A stretch of DNA of 41,743 bases. It comes from an uncultured Prochlorococcus sp. GTDB taxonomy: Bacteria > Cyanobacteriota > Cyanobacteriia > PCC-6307 > Cyanobiaceae. The notes under the pieces are model-generated. The model made no database searches. It was not told the origin of the DNA and saw only the letters and a list, made by a program, of their open reading frames with translations. Of this stretch, positions 8,837 through 17,965 are shown piece after piece. The stretch is taken from contig CACHVD010000009.1 of NCBI GenBank assembly GCA_902583265.1, positions 1 through 41,743 on the forward strand, written 5' to 3'. Both the position numbers and the translations under genes were made by a program. The first letter of the stretch is position 1; each line of letters begins with the position of its first letter.

Positions 8837-8852
8837 TACTTAATTTATAAAA

Positions 8853-9530
8853 ATGGAAAAAAATTTATATGAAGAATTAGGCCTCAGAAAAAGTGCAACC
8901 AAAAGTGAAATTAAATCTTCATATCGTTCTTTAGTTAAGAAACATCATCCCGATGCAGGCGGAGAAAAAGAACGATTTCTTGCAATACAAAATGCTTGGG
9001 AGACTCTAAATGACCCTATTAAAAAAGAACAATATGATAGAAATTTCTTCTCTCCCAATTCATCATTTGATTCATTAAATAAAAATTGGGAAGAGAAACT
9101 AAATTCAAAAAAATATAATTCGTCTTATAAAGATAAAGAAGTTGAAAAATGGATTAAAGAAATTTTCACTCCGATCAATAGATTAATTAGCCAAATAATT
9201 AAACCTTTGAACAACGAAATAAAAGAACTATCTGCGGATCCATATGATGACCAACTTATGGATAATTTTTGCAGTTATATAAGTCTTTCACAAAAGAAAA
9301 TTGAAAAAGTTGAAAAAATTTATAACAAAAAGTTAGTTCCAAAGTCTATTTCAAATTTAGGCCTCGATCTTTATCATTGTTTTTCAAAAGTTAAAGACGC
9401 ACTATCAGAGCTTGATAGATATACACAAGGATATGTAGATGATTACTTATTTGATGGTAAAGAAATGTTTAAAGAAGCAAAAAGAATCCAATCAAAAATG
9501 GCTACAGAGAAAAAAAATAAAGATTTTTAA
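8853..9530 (+). CDS. J-domain (DnaJ-like) protein
   Basis: This is a co-chaperone that should stimulate an Hsp70 (DnaK). The N-terminal J-domain (1-64) contains YEELGLRKSATKSEIKSSYR and the catalytic HPD in KKHHPDAGG. The rest lacks the Gly/Phe region, zinc fingers and substrate domains of true DnaJ. It is instead a helical, Lys-rich tail specific to this family, so the client is unknown. It follows cysK closely on the same strand and faces ndhO, with only ten bases between the stop codons. Confidence 0.92.
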   Translation: MEKNLYEELGLRKSATKSEIKSSYRSLVKKHHPDAGGEKERFLAIQNAWETLNDPIKKEQYDRNFFSPNSSFDSLNKNWEEKLNSKKYNSSYKDKEVEKWIKEIFTPINRLISQIIKPLNNEIKELSADPYDDQLMDNFCSYISLSQKKIEKVEKIYNKKLVPKSISNLGLDLYHCFSKVKDALSELDRYTQGYVDDYLFDGKEMFKEAKRIQSKMATEKKNKDF

Positions 9531-9540
9531 ACTAAAATTT

Positions 9541-9777
9541 TTAATCAATATATTCTTTAAGTTGATCTAATTTCAGCCAAGCATCTGGAACAGGTCTTCG
9601 CCATCGAACCTGGGCATATTCGTCTTTGACAGAGAGGATTTCTCCAGGACCCTCAAAGATGTAATTAGGTAAATCATCATCACTGGCAAGCGCCTCAATA
9701 CTGTTTCTATAATTTTCTTTATCGACAAAAACTAAGCTTCCTTTCTTCAGAGGTTTCTTTTGAATAGAATCTGTCAT
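9541..9777 (-). CDS. ndhO: NDH-1 complex subunit O
   Basis: NdhO is a small peripheral subunit of the thylakoid NDH-1 complex involved in cyclic electron flow and respiration. The 78 residues show the family pattern: KKGSLVFVDKENYRNSIEAL, the ASDDDLPNYIFEGPGEIL segment, the EYAQVRW strand and the ending WLKLDQL. It has no membrane segment, as expected for a subunit on the cytoplasmic arm. It is a lone gene convergent with the J-domain gene. I also considered the SH3-like NdhS, but the ASD-LPNY and WLKLDQL motifs fit NdhO. Confidence 0.9.
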   Translation of the reverse strand: MTDSIQKKPLKKGSLVFVDKENYRNSIEALASDDDLPNYIFEGPGEILSVKDEYAQVRWRRPVPDAWLKLDQLKEYID

Positions 9778-9912
9778 GTTAAAGTCTAGGAAGTTATTTT
9801 AAATTTATTATACAAAAACTTGTTTGATAAATATTTAAAAAAATTGATAACCGAATAATGATTACAAAATTCCAAAAAATTTAATAGCCTTATATGATAA
9901 ATATCTAATAAT

Positions 9913-10839
9913 ATGCGTCTTTTACTACTTGGCTGCACTGGATTTGTTGGTAAAGAACTTGTACCAACACTATTAAATGAAAACCACGAGATTTATATTA
10001 TAAGTAGAAAACCTATCAGTAAATTAAAACTTGATTTAGATTTCAATAAGTTTAAATTTTTTCAAATAGATTTATCAAAAGAAAAAAACTGGAATAACGA
10101 AAATCTTCTTAATATTCTAAAAGAAACAGATGGAATTATTAACTTGATGGGAGAACCCATAGCAGAAAAAAAATGGACTTCTGAACAAAAACAAGAGATT
10201 GAAAATAGTCGTATTAACGCCACGAAATTTATGATGAAGACCCTTAAAAATTTAAAAATAAACCCAAAAGTCATTATAAATGGATCAGCTATAGGTTATT
10301 ACGGTACAAGTTTGTCTAGTGAATTCACTGAAAATAGTCCTGGAGGAAAAGACTTTTTATCAAATCTTTGCAAAAATTGGGAAGCGGTCGCCGCTGAAAA
10401 ACCATTTTTCTCAAGGTTAGTTATTTTTAGAATTGGAATTGTCCTAGAAGCTGATGGAGGTGCATTAGGAAAAATGCTCCCTATATTTAAAGTTGGATTA
10501 GGTGGACCTATTGGAGATGGTAAGCAATGGATGAGTTGGATTCATAGAACTGATTTATGTGCACTAATTATTCAAGCATTAGTTGATAAAAAGTATTCGG
10601 GAGTATTTAATGCTGTTGCACCAAATCCAGTATCAATGAGAGAATTTTCTCAGACTTTAGGCAAATGTCTGAATAGACCTAATTTACTTCCAGTGCCTGG
10701 AGCAGTTTTAAAAATATTGTTAGGAGATGGAGCGAAAGTTGTTTTAGAAGGACAAAAAGTAATTAGCAGTAAAATCAAAAATTATAATTTTAAATATCCT
10801 CTTCTTGAGAAAGCAATTTTCGCCTCCACCAAGAATTAA
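9913..10839 (+). CDS. SDR-type epimerase/dehydratase, TIGR01777 family
   Basis: This is an NAD(P)-binding extended short-chain dehydrogenase of the YfcH/SDR39U1 group; the substrate is unknown in general. The N-terminus MRLLLLGCTGFVGKELVP has the GxTGxxG nucleotide loop. INLMGEPIAEKKWTSEQK, NGSAIGYYG and the C-terminal WMSWIHRTDL region are family hallmarks. The 308-residue length is normal. Its last 50 bases overlap the end of a convergent membrane-protein gene on the other strand. Confidence 0.9.
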   Translation: MRLLLLGCTGFVGKELVPTLLNENHEIYIISRKPISKLKLDLDFNKFKFFQIDLSKEKNWNNENLLNILKETDGIINLMGEPIAEKKWTSEQKQEIENSRINATKFMMKTLKNLKINPKVIINGSAIGYYGTSLSSEFTENSPGGKDFLSNLCKNWEAVAAEKPFFSRLVIFRIGIVLEADGGALGKMLPIFKVGLGGPIGDGKQWMSWIHRTDLCALIIQALVDKKYSGVFNAVAPNPVSMREFSQTLGKCLNRPNLLPVPGAVLKILLGDGAKVVLEGQKVISSKIKNYNFKYPLLEKAIFASTKN

Positions 10840-11059
10840 TACCGTTTACTAAAGCACCAACAATAAGAATTGTTATCAATGGAACTATAAGAGGATTCCA
10901 AACTATCTGAATAAAATTAATAAAAATAAATATCCCATTAAATTCCATGATGATTGCAAAAATAAAAAATATTGCAAAAAAAATGACTGTAAATAAATTT
11001 ATTAATAATAAATTATCGATAATTTGTTTTAACCTATTTTGATTGTTATCCTTAGTCAT
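10790..11059 (-). CDS. Small membrane protein, 89 aa
   Basis: I do not recognise a family. There are two hydrophobic stretches (about 20-42 and 46-70) after a charged N-terminus, then a basic tail SWWRRKLLSQEEDI, suggesting two helices with the tail in the cytoplasm. Its start overlaps the end of the LpxB-related gene by eight bases, so it probably belongs to that operon. Its 3' end overlaps the SDR gene on the opposite strand by 50 bases. The operon position and clean membrane topology make it likely real. Confidence 0.72.
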   Translation of the reverse strand: MTKDNNQNRLKQIIDNLLLINLFTVIFFAIFFIFAIIMEFNGIFIFINFIQIVWNPLIVPLITILIVGALVNGINSWWRRKLLSQEEDI

Positions 11060-12254
11060 TTTTCATAACAATATTCATATCATCTACCATTTTAAGACAA
11101 GCTTTGTTTTCACCCAGTCTTTTTTTAGCATTTTCATTACATGAGATCATAAACTTCTTATTAAGCTGTATAAGGTATATTATTTTTATGATCAATTTAA
11201 TTGTCTGATTGATTTGATCATTTTTGTCTTTAAAATTATTGGCACAAAAAACATATTTCCCAAGTAAACGTCTTTGCGCCTCTGCAAAAGTTTTTGTAAA
11301 TTGTGGACCTTTCCCTTCAATCTGAATAACCGGTTTTCCTAGTCCAATCGCTTGCTCTGATGCTGTTCCTGCCATACTAATACAGCATCTACTTTTCAAT
11401 AATATTTTGTCAAAATTATTCCAATACATATTCACTTCTAAAAATTTATATTGGAATTTCAAGAGATTATTATCTTTTATATTTTCTATTTTTAACCATC
11501 CTCTTTTTTGAAATATCTCCTTTATTTTTGATGAAGATAGAGCATTAACTAGTGCAAAATTAAAATGAATTTTTTGAAAATATCTTAAATCTGATAATGC
11601 CTCTAGTACCTCTAAAATCAAAACAAAATTATCTAAAATCTCAGGGAACCTACTTCCTGGAAATAATCCAATACTAAATTCATCTTTATTTAATTCTTTG
11701 TTTATAGGAAAAAACTTATCCATAAATGGGTTGCCTAAAAAAGACACTTTCTTTTTTAACTGTAAAGATAAATCATTAGCTGTAAGGTAATCTCTCGTAT
11801 ATATTTTTTTTGCTTTTTGTGAGAGCAAGAAAAATTTAGAAGGCCATGGTAATTTCAACTTCCCTTCATAATGGCTTGAATAAGCAACTAGATATGTAAA
11901 AAAATCTTTCTTACAAACCCATGCAAAAAAAACAGGCACAATATCTCCAACTACAAAAAAATAATCATATTTTTTTCTTATTTTAAAAGTTAAATATAAT
12001 CTTTTTAGAAGATAAAATATTTCTCCTCCTAATATCTCAGTAAGTCTTCCCTTAAAAGAATTATAACCAATTCCTCCAGTTCTAAATTCCTTAGTTTTAC
12101 CGATAATCTTAATTTTTTCTTTTTTGTAGTGGTTTCCTTTACCAACAATTGGCAAAGCATGAACAGAATATCCATTTTTTATGAATTGTTTAGCTATTAG
12201 ACTGCCAGATAGATCTTCTCCATGACCATTACTTAAAATTAAAATCTTAAACAA
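11052..12254 (-). CDS. Lipid-A-disaccharide synthase-related glycosyltransferase
   Basis: This is a GT-B fold protein related to LpxB, of the group found mainly in cyanobacteria (TIGR03492-type); its acceptor is not known. The N-terminus ILILSNGHGEDLSGSLIAKQ matches the family, followed by VVGDIVPVFFAW and a C-terminal nucleotide-sugar region with CCISMAGTASEQAIGLGKPV. The length of 400 residues fits. The start codon is TTG, one base after the stop of the TPR gene. No acceptable ATG lies near, and the motif begins only three codons in. It sits in a minus-strand run: IscA-like, TPR, this gene, membrane protein. Confidence 0.82.
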   Translation of the reverse strand: MFKILILSNGHGEDLSGSLIAKQFIKNGYSVHALPIVGKGNHYKKEKIKIIGKTKEFRTGGIGYNSFKGRLTEILGGEIFYLLKRLYLTFKIRKKYDYFFVVGDIVPVFFAWVCKKDFFTYLVAYSSHYEGKLKLPWPSKFFLLSQKAKKIYTRDYLTANDLSLQLKKKVSFLGNPFMDKFFPINKELNKDEFSIGLFPGSRFPEILDNFVLILEVLEALSDLRYFQKIHFNFALVNALSSSKIKEIFQKRGWLKIENIKDNNLLKFQYKFLEVNMYWNNFDKILLKSRCCISMAGTASEQAIGLGKPVIQIEGKGPQFTKTFAEAQRRLLGKYVFCANNFKDKNDQINQTIKLIIKIIYLIQLNKKFMISCNENAKKRLGENKACLKMVDDMNIVMKND

Positions 12255-12255
12255 T

Positions 12256-12684
12256 TTAAAATTCCAGCCATTTTTTTACTTTGTTTAACTCAGCCCAATC
12301 TGGATATCTACTTAATCCGTCTTCAACAGATTCTTTCAAATCGCTTTTCACATCTGGCATCATTATAGACATTTTTTTTATTAACTCAATATGATCCCTA
12401 ACACCTTTATTATTGGTAGCCAAAAGAGCTAAAGACAAATTCATTCTTGCTTGTGGATCTTGCTGATTTAATCGAACAGCTTGTCTGGCAGCTGACAAAG
12501 CTTCTTCATTATTTTTCAAAAGTAATTGAAGCCATGATAAACAAGTCCAAGCAGCAAAATGATTTGGAATTTGCTGTATAATTTTTTTAAAATCTTGAAC
12601 GATTGGAATTAAATCTTGCCCTGCTTTATATCTTGATAAAGCTGCATTAAAATCCTCTTCGATGGGATTAATTTCGTTATTCAT
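12256..12684 (-). CDS. TPR-repeat protein, 142 aa
   Basis: This is a small soluble protein with helical repeats. The segment NHFAAWTCLSWLQLLLKNNE and the following ALSAARQAVRLNQQDPQARM form a TPR-like pair, and further helices follow to the C-terminus. TPRs bind other proteins; no partner can be named. It starts six bases after the IscA-like gene and ends one base before the LpxB-related gene, so all are likely one transcript. Confidence 0.82.
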   Translation of the reverse strand: MNNEINPIEEDFNAALSRYKAGQDLIPIVQDFKKIIQQIPNHFAAWTCLSWLQLLLKNNEEALSAARQAVRLNQQDPQARMNLSLALLATNNKGVRDHIELIKKMSIMMPDVKSDLKESVEDGLSRYPDWAELNKVKKWLEF

Positions 12685-12690
12685 TATTTA

Positions 12691-13083
12691 TTAGACTGCA
12701 AAAGAGCTTCCACAACCGCAAGTTTGAGAGGCATTGGGATTTACAAAATTAAAGCCACCGCCAATTAATTCCTTACTAAAATCTAGCTGCATTCCATAAA
12801 TATATAAAAGACTTTTAGGATCACAAACAACTTGAAAGCTTTGATCAGCTTTTAATGAATAATCATAAACTTTATCATCGGAATTTATTTCATCAGTTCC
12901 TACAAAATCCATCGTATAACTCATCCCACTACAACCGCCAGATCTTACTCCTACCCTTAGTGCTTTTTTATCACTTTGGCCCTTTAACAAATTTGAAATT
13001 TGTTCTATAGCATCATTCGTAATTAAGATACCTTTGCCATCATCAGAATTTTTAATTTCCTGTTTAACTTCTACATTTTCCAT
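12691..13083 (-). CDS. IscA/HesB-type iron-sulfur carrier
   Basis: A-type carriers hold and transfer Fe-S clusters. The three conserved cysteines are present: one in RSGGCSGMSY and two in the C-terminal TCGCGSSF. The core from GILITNDAIEQISNLL onward fits the family. I chose the ATG at 13083 (130 aa). A longer frame from a TTG at 13143 would add a hydrophobic, poorly conserved extension that reaches toward crtQ and is unlikely to be translated. It is divergent from crtQ. Which paralogue (SufA, IscA or ErpA type) cannot be settled here. Confidence 0.9.
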   Translation of the reverse strand: MENVEVKQEIKNSDDGKGILITNDAIEQISNLLKGQSDKKALRVGVRSGGCSGMSYTMDFVGTDEINSDDKVYDYSLKADQSFQVVCDPKSLLYIYGMQLDFSKELIGGGFNFVNPNASQTCGCGSSFAV

Positions 13084-13183
13084 AAACAAGGGATTTATAC
13101 TATTTATAATATAAAAACTTAATTGATAGGATGCATAGAACAAACATGATCCAAACTTGATTTGTTATAATTCTAAGAAAAAA

Positions 13184-14638
13184 GTGAAAATTGCAATCGT
13201 TGGTTCTGGATTAGCTGGTCTTACAGCAGCAGTCAATTTAGTTGATGAAGGTCACGAAGTAGAAATTTACGAAAGCAGGTCATTTTGGGGAGGTAAAGTA
13301 GGAAGTTGGGAAGATAAGGATGGCAACCACATAGAAATGGGTTTACATGTATTTTTTTACAATTATGCAAATCTTTTTAAATTAATGAAAAAAGTGGGAG
13401 CTCTAGACAATTTACTCCCGAAAGATCATACTCATCTATTTATCAATAATGGTGGTAGTTTAAAATCGTTAGACTTCAGATTCCCTTTAGGTGCTCCATT
13501 TAACGGACTTAAAGCTTTTTTTACCACCGAACAACTTACTTGGGTAGATAAGTTCAGAAATGCCTTGGCTTTAGGGACAAGTCCAATCGTTAGAGGCTTG
13601 ATAGACTATGAAGGTGCAATGAAAATAATTAGAGATCTAGATAGAATTAGTTTTAAAGAATGGTTTTTAAACCATGGTGGAAGTGAAAAAAGTTTAGAAA
13701 GAATGTGGGATCCTATCGCATATGCATTAGGTTTTATTAATTGCAAAGATATTTCAGCAAGATGCATGCTAACTATATTCATGATGTTTGCTTCAAAAAC
13801 AGAAGCCTCAAAACTTAATCTTTTAAAAGGTTCCCCACATAAGTGGTTAACGCAACCTATCGTCGACTACATCACAAACAAAGGAGCAAAAATACATCTT
13901 AACCATAAGGTAGAAGAAATCATTTATCAAAAGGAATCTTCCTCTTATTCAGTAAATCAATTAAAAATATCTTCTCCTGAAGGAATTAAGGCAGTGTTTG
14001 CAGATAAATTTCTAGCTGCCTGCGATATTCCTGGAATAAAAAAAATAATTCCAAAAGAATGGTATCAATTTAAAGAATTTGAAGGTTTAAAAAAACTTAG
14101 AGCTGTAGCTGTTGCCACAATCCAATTAAGATATGATGGTTGGGTTACTGAATTACAAAAAGATAATACTGGAAACGAACCAATTGGACTAGATAACCTT
14201 CTTTATTCTGCTGATGCCTCATTCAGTTGTTTTGCTGATTTAGCACTAGCAAGTCCAGCAGACTATAGAAAAAAAGATATGGGATCGCTTCTCCAATGTG
14301 TTTTAACTCCTGGTGATAGATGGATGGGAAGATCCACAGAAAGAATTACAAAAGAAATTGATAAAGAGGTTCGCCGTCTATTCCCATCCTCAAAAAACCT
14401 TAAATTGCTTTGGAGTAACGTGGTACAAATTCCACAATCACTCTATAGAGAAGCTCCCGGTATGGAACCTTTCAGACCCGATCAAAAAACATCTATATCT
14501 AATTTCTTTATGGCTGGTAGTTATACAAAACAAGATTATATAGACTCTATGGAGGGAGCTACAATGAGTGGTCATTTAGCTGCCGCTGCAATTTTAGAGA
14601 AGAAAGCCGAATTAGCAAAAAATCTTGCAGTAAGTTAA
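13184..14638 (+). CDS. crtQ: Zeta-carotene desaturase (CrtQ type)
   Basis: CrtQ introduces two double bases' worth of desaturation, turning zeta-carotene into lycopene on the route to photosynthetic carotenoids. The N-terminal FAD site [20 protein letters not shown] is followed by [13 protein letters not shown]. The C-terminus has [20 protein letters not shown], the plant-type desaturase motif that also contacts FAD. I place the start at the GTG at 13184 (484 aa), since the FAD motif normally starts at the first residues; a TTG at 13157 would add nine codons. A START-like gene follows three bases after the stop. Confidence 0.93.
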   Translation: MKIAIVGSGLAGLTAAVNLVDEGHEVEIYESRSFWGGKVGSWEDKDGNHIEMGLHVFFYNYANLFKLMKKVGALDNLLPKDHTHLFINNGGSLKSLDFRFPLGAPFNGLKAFFTTEQLTWVDKFRNALALGTSPIVRGLIDYEGAMKIIRDLDRISFKEWFLNHGGSEKSLERMWDPIAYALGFINCKDISARCMLTIFMMFASKTEASKLNLLKGSPHKWLTQPIVDYITNKGAKIHLNHKVEEIIYQKESSSYSVNQLKISSPEGIKAVFADKFLAACDIPGIKKIIPKEWYQFKEFEGLKKLRAVAVATIQLRYDGWVTELQKDNTGNEPIGLDNLLYSADASFSCFADLALASPADYRKKDMGSLLQCVLTPGDRWMGRSTERITKEIDKEVRRLFPSSKNLKLLWSNVVQIPQSLYREAPGMEPFRPDQKTSISNFFMAGSYTKQDYIDSMEGATMSGHLAAAAILEKKAELAKNLAVS

Positions 14639-14641
14639 ATA

Positions 14642-15112
14642 ATGGGTATTTGGCTAAAACATGACGTAATAACAGTTGTTAATGCGCCTCTTGAAAATGT
14701 ATGGGACACATGGAGTGATTTAGAGTCAATGTCACTTTGGATGAGCTGGATTGAATCTGTAAAAACAGTTGACGAAGAAACTAATACGTTACCAGATTTA
14801 ACAGAATGGACTTTAGCTGCAAATGGCTTTAGGTTTAAATGGAAAGCTCAAATTACAGAAAGGGTTGAAAAAAGCAAACTTAAATGGAAATCAATAGGAG
14901 GTTTACCAACTGAGGGATCAGTAGTTTTCGAAAGTAAAACTGATCAAATCACAACGGTAAATTTAGCAATAACTTATGAACTACCAAAAATGATTGCTCG
15001 GTTTATGGAAGAAAATATTTTAGGAAAAATGGTTACAAACGAATTACAGGCCAATATTGATAGGTTTAAAGATTTAGTTGAAAAGAACTATAAAAAAAAT
15101 TTTTCTAATTAA
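14642..15112 (+). CDS. START/SRPBCC-family protein (cyclase/dehydrase-like)
   Basis: This small soluble protein of the Bet v1-like fold has a cavity that usually binds a lipid or pigment. Evidence is the opening KHDVITVVNAPLENVWDTWS, the DLESMSLWMSWIESV segment, the beta-strand pattern, and the long C-terminal helix ending in DRFKDLVEKNYKK. It starts three bases after crtQ and is surely co-transcribed with it, which hints at a role in carotenoid or membrane lipid handling (inference). Its stop region overlaps the end of hemD on the other strand by eight bases. Confidence 0.87.
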   Translation: MGIWLKHDVITVVNAPLENVWDTWSDLESMSLWMSWIESVKTVDEETNTLPDLTEWTLAANGFRFKWKAQITERVEKSKLKWKSIGGLPTEGSVVFESKTDQITTVNLAITYELPKMIARFMEENILGKMVTNELQANIDRFKDLVEKNYKKNFSN

Positions 15113-15902
15113 AAATATTAATTGCTTCATCTAGTAGTCCTTCAAAAGTATATTTTTGTGCCTGAGTATCAATTCTTCCAAAAATCTTGTTACATGTTTT
15201 TGTTGTCTGAGGTCCAATAGTTAATAACTTAACTTGATCAAAATATTCTAACCATTGTTTACCAAGTTTTTTTTCTAGTAAAAAAGCAGCATTTACTACG
15301 GTTTTACCGCTTGAGAAAATAATTGCATCGACTTTTCGATTAGAAATAATATCAATTGTTTCTTCCGGAATTGATTCAGGACATCTAGTTTCATATGCAG
15401 CAACCTCAAATACACGAGAACCAGCCTTTCTAAATTGATCTGCAATTAAATCTCTACCACCTGTTTGAACTCTAGGTACAAAAACTCGAAGTCCATAACC
15501 AGATACTGGGAAATTATCAATTAAACTTTCAGCAACAAATTCTGGAGGTATGAAATCAGCCTTAATCCCAAAATCAGCAAGAGTTTTTGAGGTTTTTTCT
15601 CCGACTACGGCGATTTTTGTTTTTTTAGAACATTCTTTTAATGAACTATTAAAGTATCTAAGTCTTTTATCCACAAATTTGATTCCATTACCACTGGAAA
15701 AAATAATCCAATGAAAATCATTTATTTGATTTAATGCTTCGTCAAGAGGATTCAAATCATCAGGATCAGTAATACTTATTGCAGGTAAATCAAATACATT
15801 CGCGCCTTTGCTTATGAATATCTTTTTTATATCTAATATCCCTTCTTTTGATCGAGTAATAATTATATTTCTTTGATCAAGGGGTAGATCAACTTTTGGC
15901 AT
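15105..15902 (-). CDS. hemD: Uroporphyrinogen-III synthase
   Basis: HemD closes hydroxymethylbilane into uroporphyrinogen III, the common precursor of heme and chlorophyll. The sequence is divergent, as usual, but keeps the two-lobed pattern: IIITRSKEGILDIKKIFISK at the start, FHWIIFSSGNGIKF, VPRVQTGGRDLIADQFRKAG, and VDAIIFSSGKTVVNAAFLLE in the second lobe. I chose the ATG at 15902 (265 aa), which has GAGG six bases upstream, over an ATG at 15917 without one. The gene overlaps the 3' end of rbfA by 14 bases. Confidence 0.9.
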   Translation of the reverse strand: MPKVDLPLDQRNIIITRSKEGILDIKKIFISKGANVFDLPAISITDPDDLNPLDEALNQINDFHWIIFSSGNGIKFVDKRLRYFNSSLKECSKKTKIAVVGEKTSKTLADFGIKADFIPPEFVAESLIDNFPVSGYGLRVFVPRVQTGGRDLIADQFRKAGSRVFEVAAYETRCPESIPEETIDIISNRKVDAIIFSSGKTVVNAAFLLEKKLGKQWLEYFDQVKLLTIGPQTTKTCNKIFGRIDTQAQKYTFEGLLDEAINIFN

Positions 15903-16281
15903 CCTTGTCCTCAACATTATGATTTTGATTTTGATTTTTTAATTCATCGAGAAGTTTCAAGACTGATAATCCTTTATCAAGAACAACATCGTCTTTAAAA
16001 ATTATCTCTGGAACTCTTCTCATCTCAATTCTTTTTCCTAAACTATGCCTTATAGAGCTTTTAGCAGTATTCAAGTTTGATACAATTTCTTTCCTCACTT
16101 TCTCTTTAGCAGTTGAAGTTATATAAATTTTACAGTGTTGCAAATCACCTGATAAATCAATCTTAGAAATATTGACGAAATGATCTCTAATAAGATCATT
16201 TTCTAAATCATTCTGCAAAATAAGGGTTATTTCTTTCTTCAAAAGAGAAGAAACTTTTGCAAGACGGTAATTATTTGGCAT
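15889..16281 (-). CDS. rbfA: Ribosome-binding factor A
   Basis: RbfA is a 30S maturation factor that binds near the 5' helix of 16S rRNA. The 130 residues start NNYRLAKVSSLLKKEITLIL and include ISKIDLSGDLQHCKIYITS and the C-terminal RRVPEIIFKDD with the KH-domain pattern. It overlaps the upstream DUF751 gene by one base (TAATG) and hemD downstream, so DUF751-rbfA-hemD reads as one translationally coupled unit. Confidence 0.94.
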   Translation of the reverse strand: MPNNYRLAKVSSLLKKEITLILQNDLENDLIRDHFVNISKIDLSGDLQHCKIYITSTAKEKVRKEIVSNLNTAKSSIRHSLGKRIEMRRVPEIIFKDDVVLDKGLSVLKLLDELKNQNQNHNVEDKDAKS

Positions 16282-16490
16282 TATGGTTGTAAATTTATTG
16301 GGTTTGTCATCGCTTGCAAGACAAAATAAAAAGTTATGAAAGCACTTAAGACAGAAGATATCAAACCTACTATTGTGAGTGGATTTGATCTATTCTTGAA
16401 TAAAGGTTCAAGCAAAGCAACAAGTCCCCCAACAATGATAGATATCAAATACTTTGGATATCTCGCAACATTAGAGAAAAATTCGCCCAT
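16281..16490 (-). CDS. DUF751 (Ycf33-like) small membrane protein
   Basis: This belongs to a cyanobacterial/plastid family of unknown function. The protein has MGEFFSNVARYPKYLISIIV at its N-terminus and two hydrophobic helices (about 13-33 and 42-62). I chose the ATG at 16490 (69 aa), which has GGAG five bases upstream, over a GTG three codons earlier. It opens the rbfA-hemD operon and is divergent from the GST gene. Confidence 0.85.
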   Translation of the reverse strand: MGEFFSNVARYPKYLISIIVGGLVALLEPLFKNRSNPLTIVGLISSVLSAFITFYFVLQAMTNPINLQP

Positions 16491-16544
16491 CAGCTCCACA
16501 AATAGATTACTTTTTTAGCTAAGTTTTAACAAACATTAAACAGC

Positions 16545-17270
16545 ATGATTACATTATATCAATTTAGGCATAGTGCTTTTTGTTTAAAAACAAGAATGGC
16601 TCTTCATGCAAAAAAACTGCAATATCGAGTTGAAGAAGTAACACCTGGAATAGGCCAATTTGAAATCTTTAAATTATCAGGTCAAAAACAAGTACCCGTA
16701 ATAGTCGATAGTAATGATCAAGTTATTAGTGACTCTTCAACTATTTGCGAATATATAGATAAAAAAAATGAAAACAATCCACTTTTTCCGGAGGATCCAA
16801 TATTATTTGCGCAATGCAAAATAATTGAAGACTGGGCAGATACTACAATGGCTACAACTTGTAGAAAAGCTTTAATAAAATCTGCAATTGAAAATCCACA
16901 GCTAAGAACTGCATTACTTCCAGATGAAATACCTTCTTCAGTTAAAAGTATTGTTGATAAATTACCTTTTGAAAATCTTAGTAAAATTTCTAATGTAGTT
17001 TTGTCTTCTAAAGATAATTTAGAACTCCAAAAATTACTGGAAGCTTTATCAAAATCCTTGATCAACAAGAAATATTTAGTTGGAGATAGTTTATCAATTG
17101 CAGATATTTCAATTGCTGCTCAATTATCCCTTATTAAATTTCCAAAGTCTGCAGGACCAATTCTTTCAGGAGAAGGGAGCCAAGAATACATAAACAACCC
17201 TTATTTAGAAAATCTTTTCATTTGGAGGAACAACTTAGAAGAATATCTTTTTAGTGCTAACTCTCAATAA
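16545..17270 (+). CDS. Glutathione S-transferase-like protein
   Basis: The N-terminal thioredoxin-like domain (1-80) begins MITLYQFRHSAFCLKTRMAL, with a lone Cys in the active-site position, and has the cis-Pro QKQVPVIVD and the glutathione-binding DSSTI. The C-terminal helical domain includes KKYLVGDSLSIADISIAAQL, the GST N-capping motif. The substrate is unknown. Its 3' end overlaps the convergent DUF6816-like gene by 14 bases. Confidence 0.88.
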   Translation: MITLYQFRHSAFCLKTRMALHAKKLQYRVEEVTPGIGQFEIFKLSGQKQVPVIVDSNDQVISDSSTICEYIDKKNENNPLFPEDPILFAQCKIIEDWADTTMATTCRKALIKSAIENPQLRTALLPDEIPSSVKSIVDKLPFENLSKISNVVLSSKDNLELQKLLEALSKSLINKKYLVGDSLSIADISIAAQLSLIKFPKSAGPILSGEGSQEYINNPYLENLFIWRNNLEEYLFSANSQ

Positions 17271-17964
17271 ATTCAAACTTCAATTTATATTTATTTGTTT
17301 TGATAGCATGAATAGAAGGATCACCAACTTTTGAACCATAAGAAGCAACATATTGCACTCCACAAATTGATGGTTTGATTGAATGATCAACTTCCAATAT
17401 TTCTTCGGAACATTTTTGAAATTTACTAATGGTCTCCACCTGATTAATCCTTGAAGCACCTGGCTTATGTGCTGTTTGTATAACTAGCTCATCTGCGAAA
17501 AAAATATCATTATCTTGGATCTGATTTCTCCCTGTAATTCTTGAATCGATGTAAAAATCATCTTTTAAATAAGTAACTTGATTATTAATAGATTGAGGAT
17601 CATTTACAACCTTGATTAAGGTATCACCAAATATTGCTTTTCCAATAGATTCAGAATTTTTTGCACGATTACCAACAACTAAATCTGAATCATTCTTAAA
17701 GAAATTTACTTTATAAATAACTGGCTCTTCTGAATCATTAATTATATCTTGAGAAGTAACAAGCCAATTCCCCTCGAACCATTTAGGATAAATTAAATCC
17801 TTAGAGGTATCCGAAAATTTAAAATTTGGTAAATATAATTCTGGCCATTGATTTACACGATTTTCCAAAAACTCTCGTACATTAGTATCTACAAAAGCAA
17901 AAGAACTTTCTAAAAAAATTCCTTGAAAAATCAAGCAAAGGATTAATCCAAGAAGAATCTTCAT
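17257..17964 (-). CDS. Exported protein resembling thylakoid-lumen DUF6816 family
   Basis: A clear signal peptide (MKILLGLILCLIFQGIFLES with a cut near SSFAF) sends this 235-residue protein out of the cytoplasm, to the lumen or periplasm. The mature part is beta-rich and has FEGNWLVTSQD and VIYKVNFFKNDSDLVVGN. This looks like the cyanobacterial/plastid DUF6816-type proteins, but that name is from memory and only moderately sure. Its start codon is one base from the start codon of the divergent CRR7-like gene, so its promoter must lie inside that gene. Confidence 0.75.
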   Translation of the reverse strand: MKILLGLILCLIFQGIFLESSFAFVDTNVREFLENRVNQWPELYLPNFKFSDTSKDLIYPKWFEGNWLVTSQDIINDSEEPVIYKVNFFKNDSDLVVGNRAKNSESIGKAIFGDTLIKVVNDPQSINNQVTYLKDDFYIDSRITGRNQIQDNDIFFADELVIQTAHKPGASRINQVETISKFQKCSEEILEVDHSIKPSICGVQYVASYGSKVGDPSIHAIKTNKYKLKFEFIES

Positions 17965-17965
17965 T

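Noticed and set aside
13084-13143. N-terminal extension of the IscA-like protein from a TTG
   Set aside because: The added residues are hydrophobic and not like the family; the ATG at 13083 gives a normal length.
14313-14543. Second plus frame inside crtQ
   Set aside because: It is a shifted frame of crtQ with no motif.
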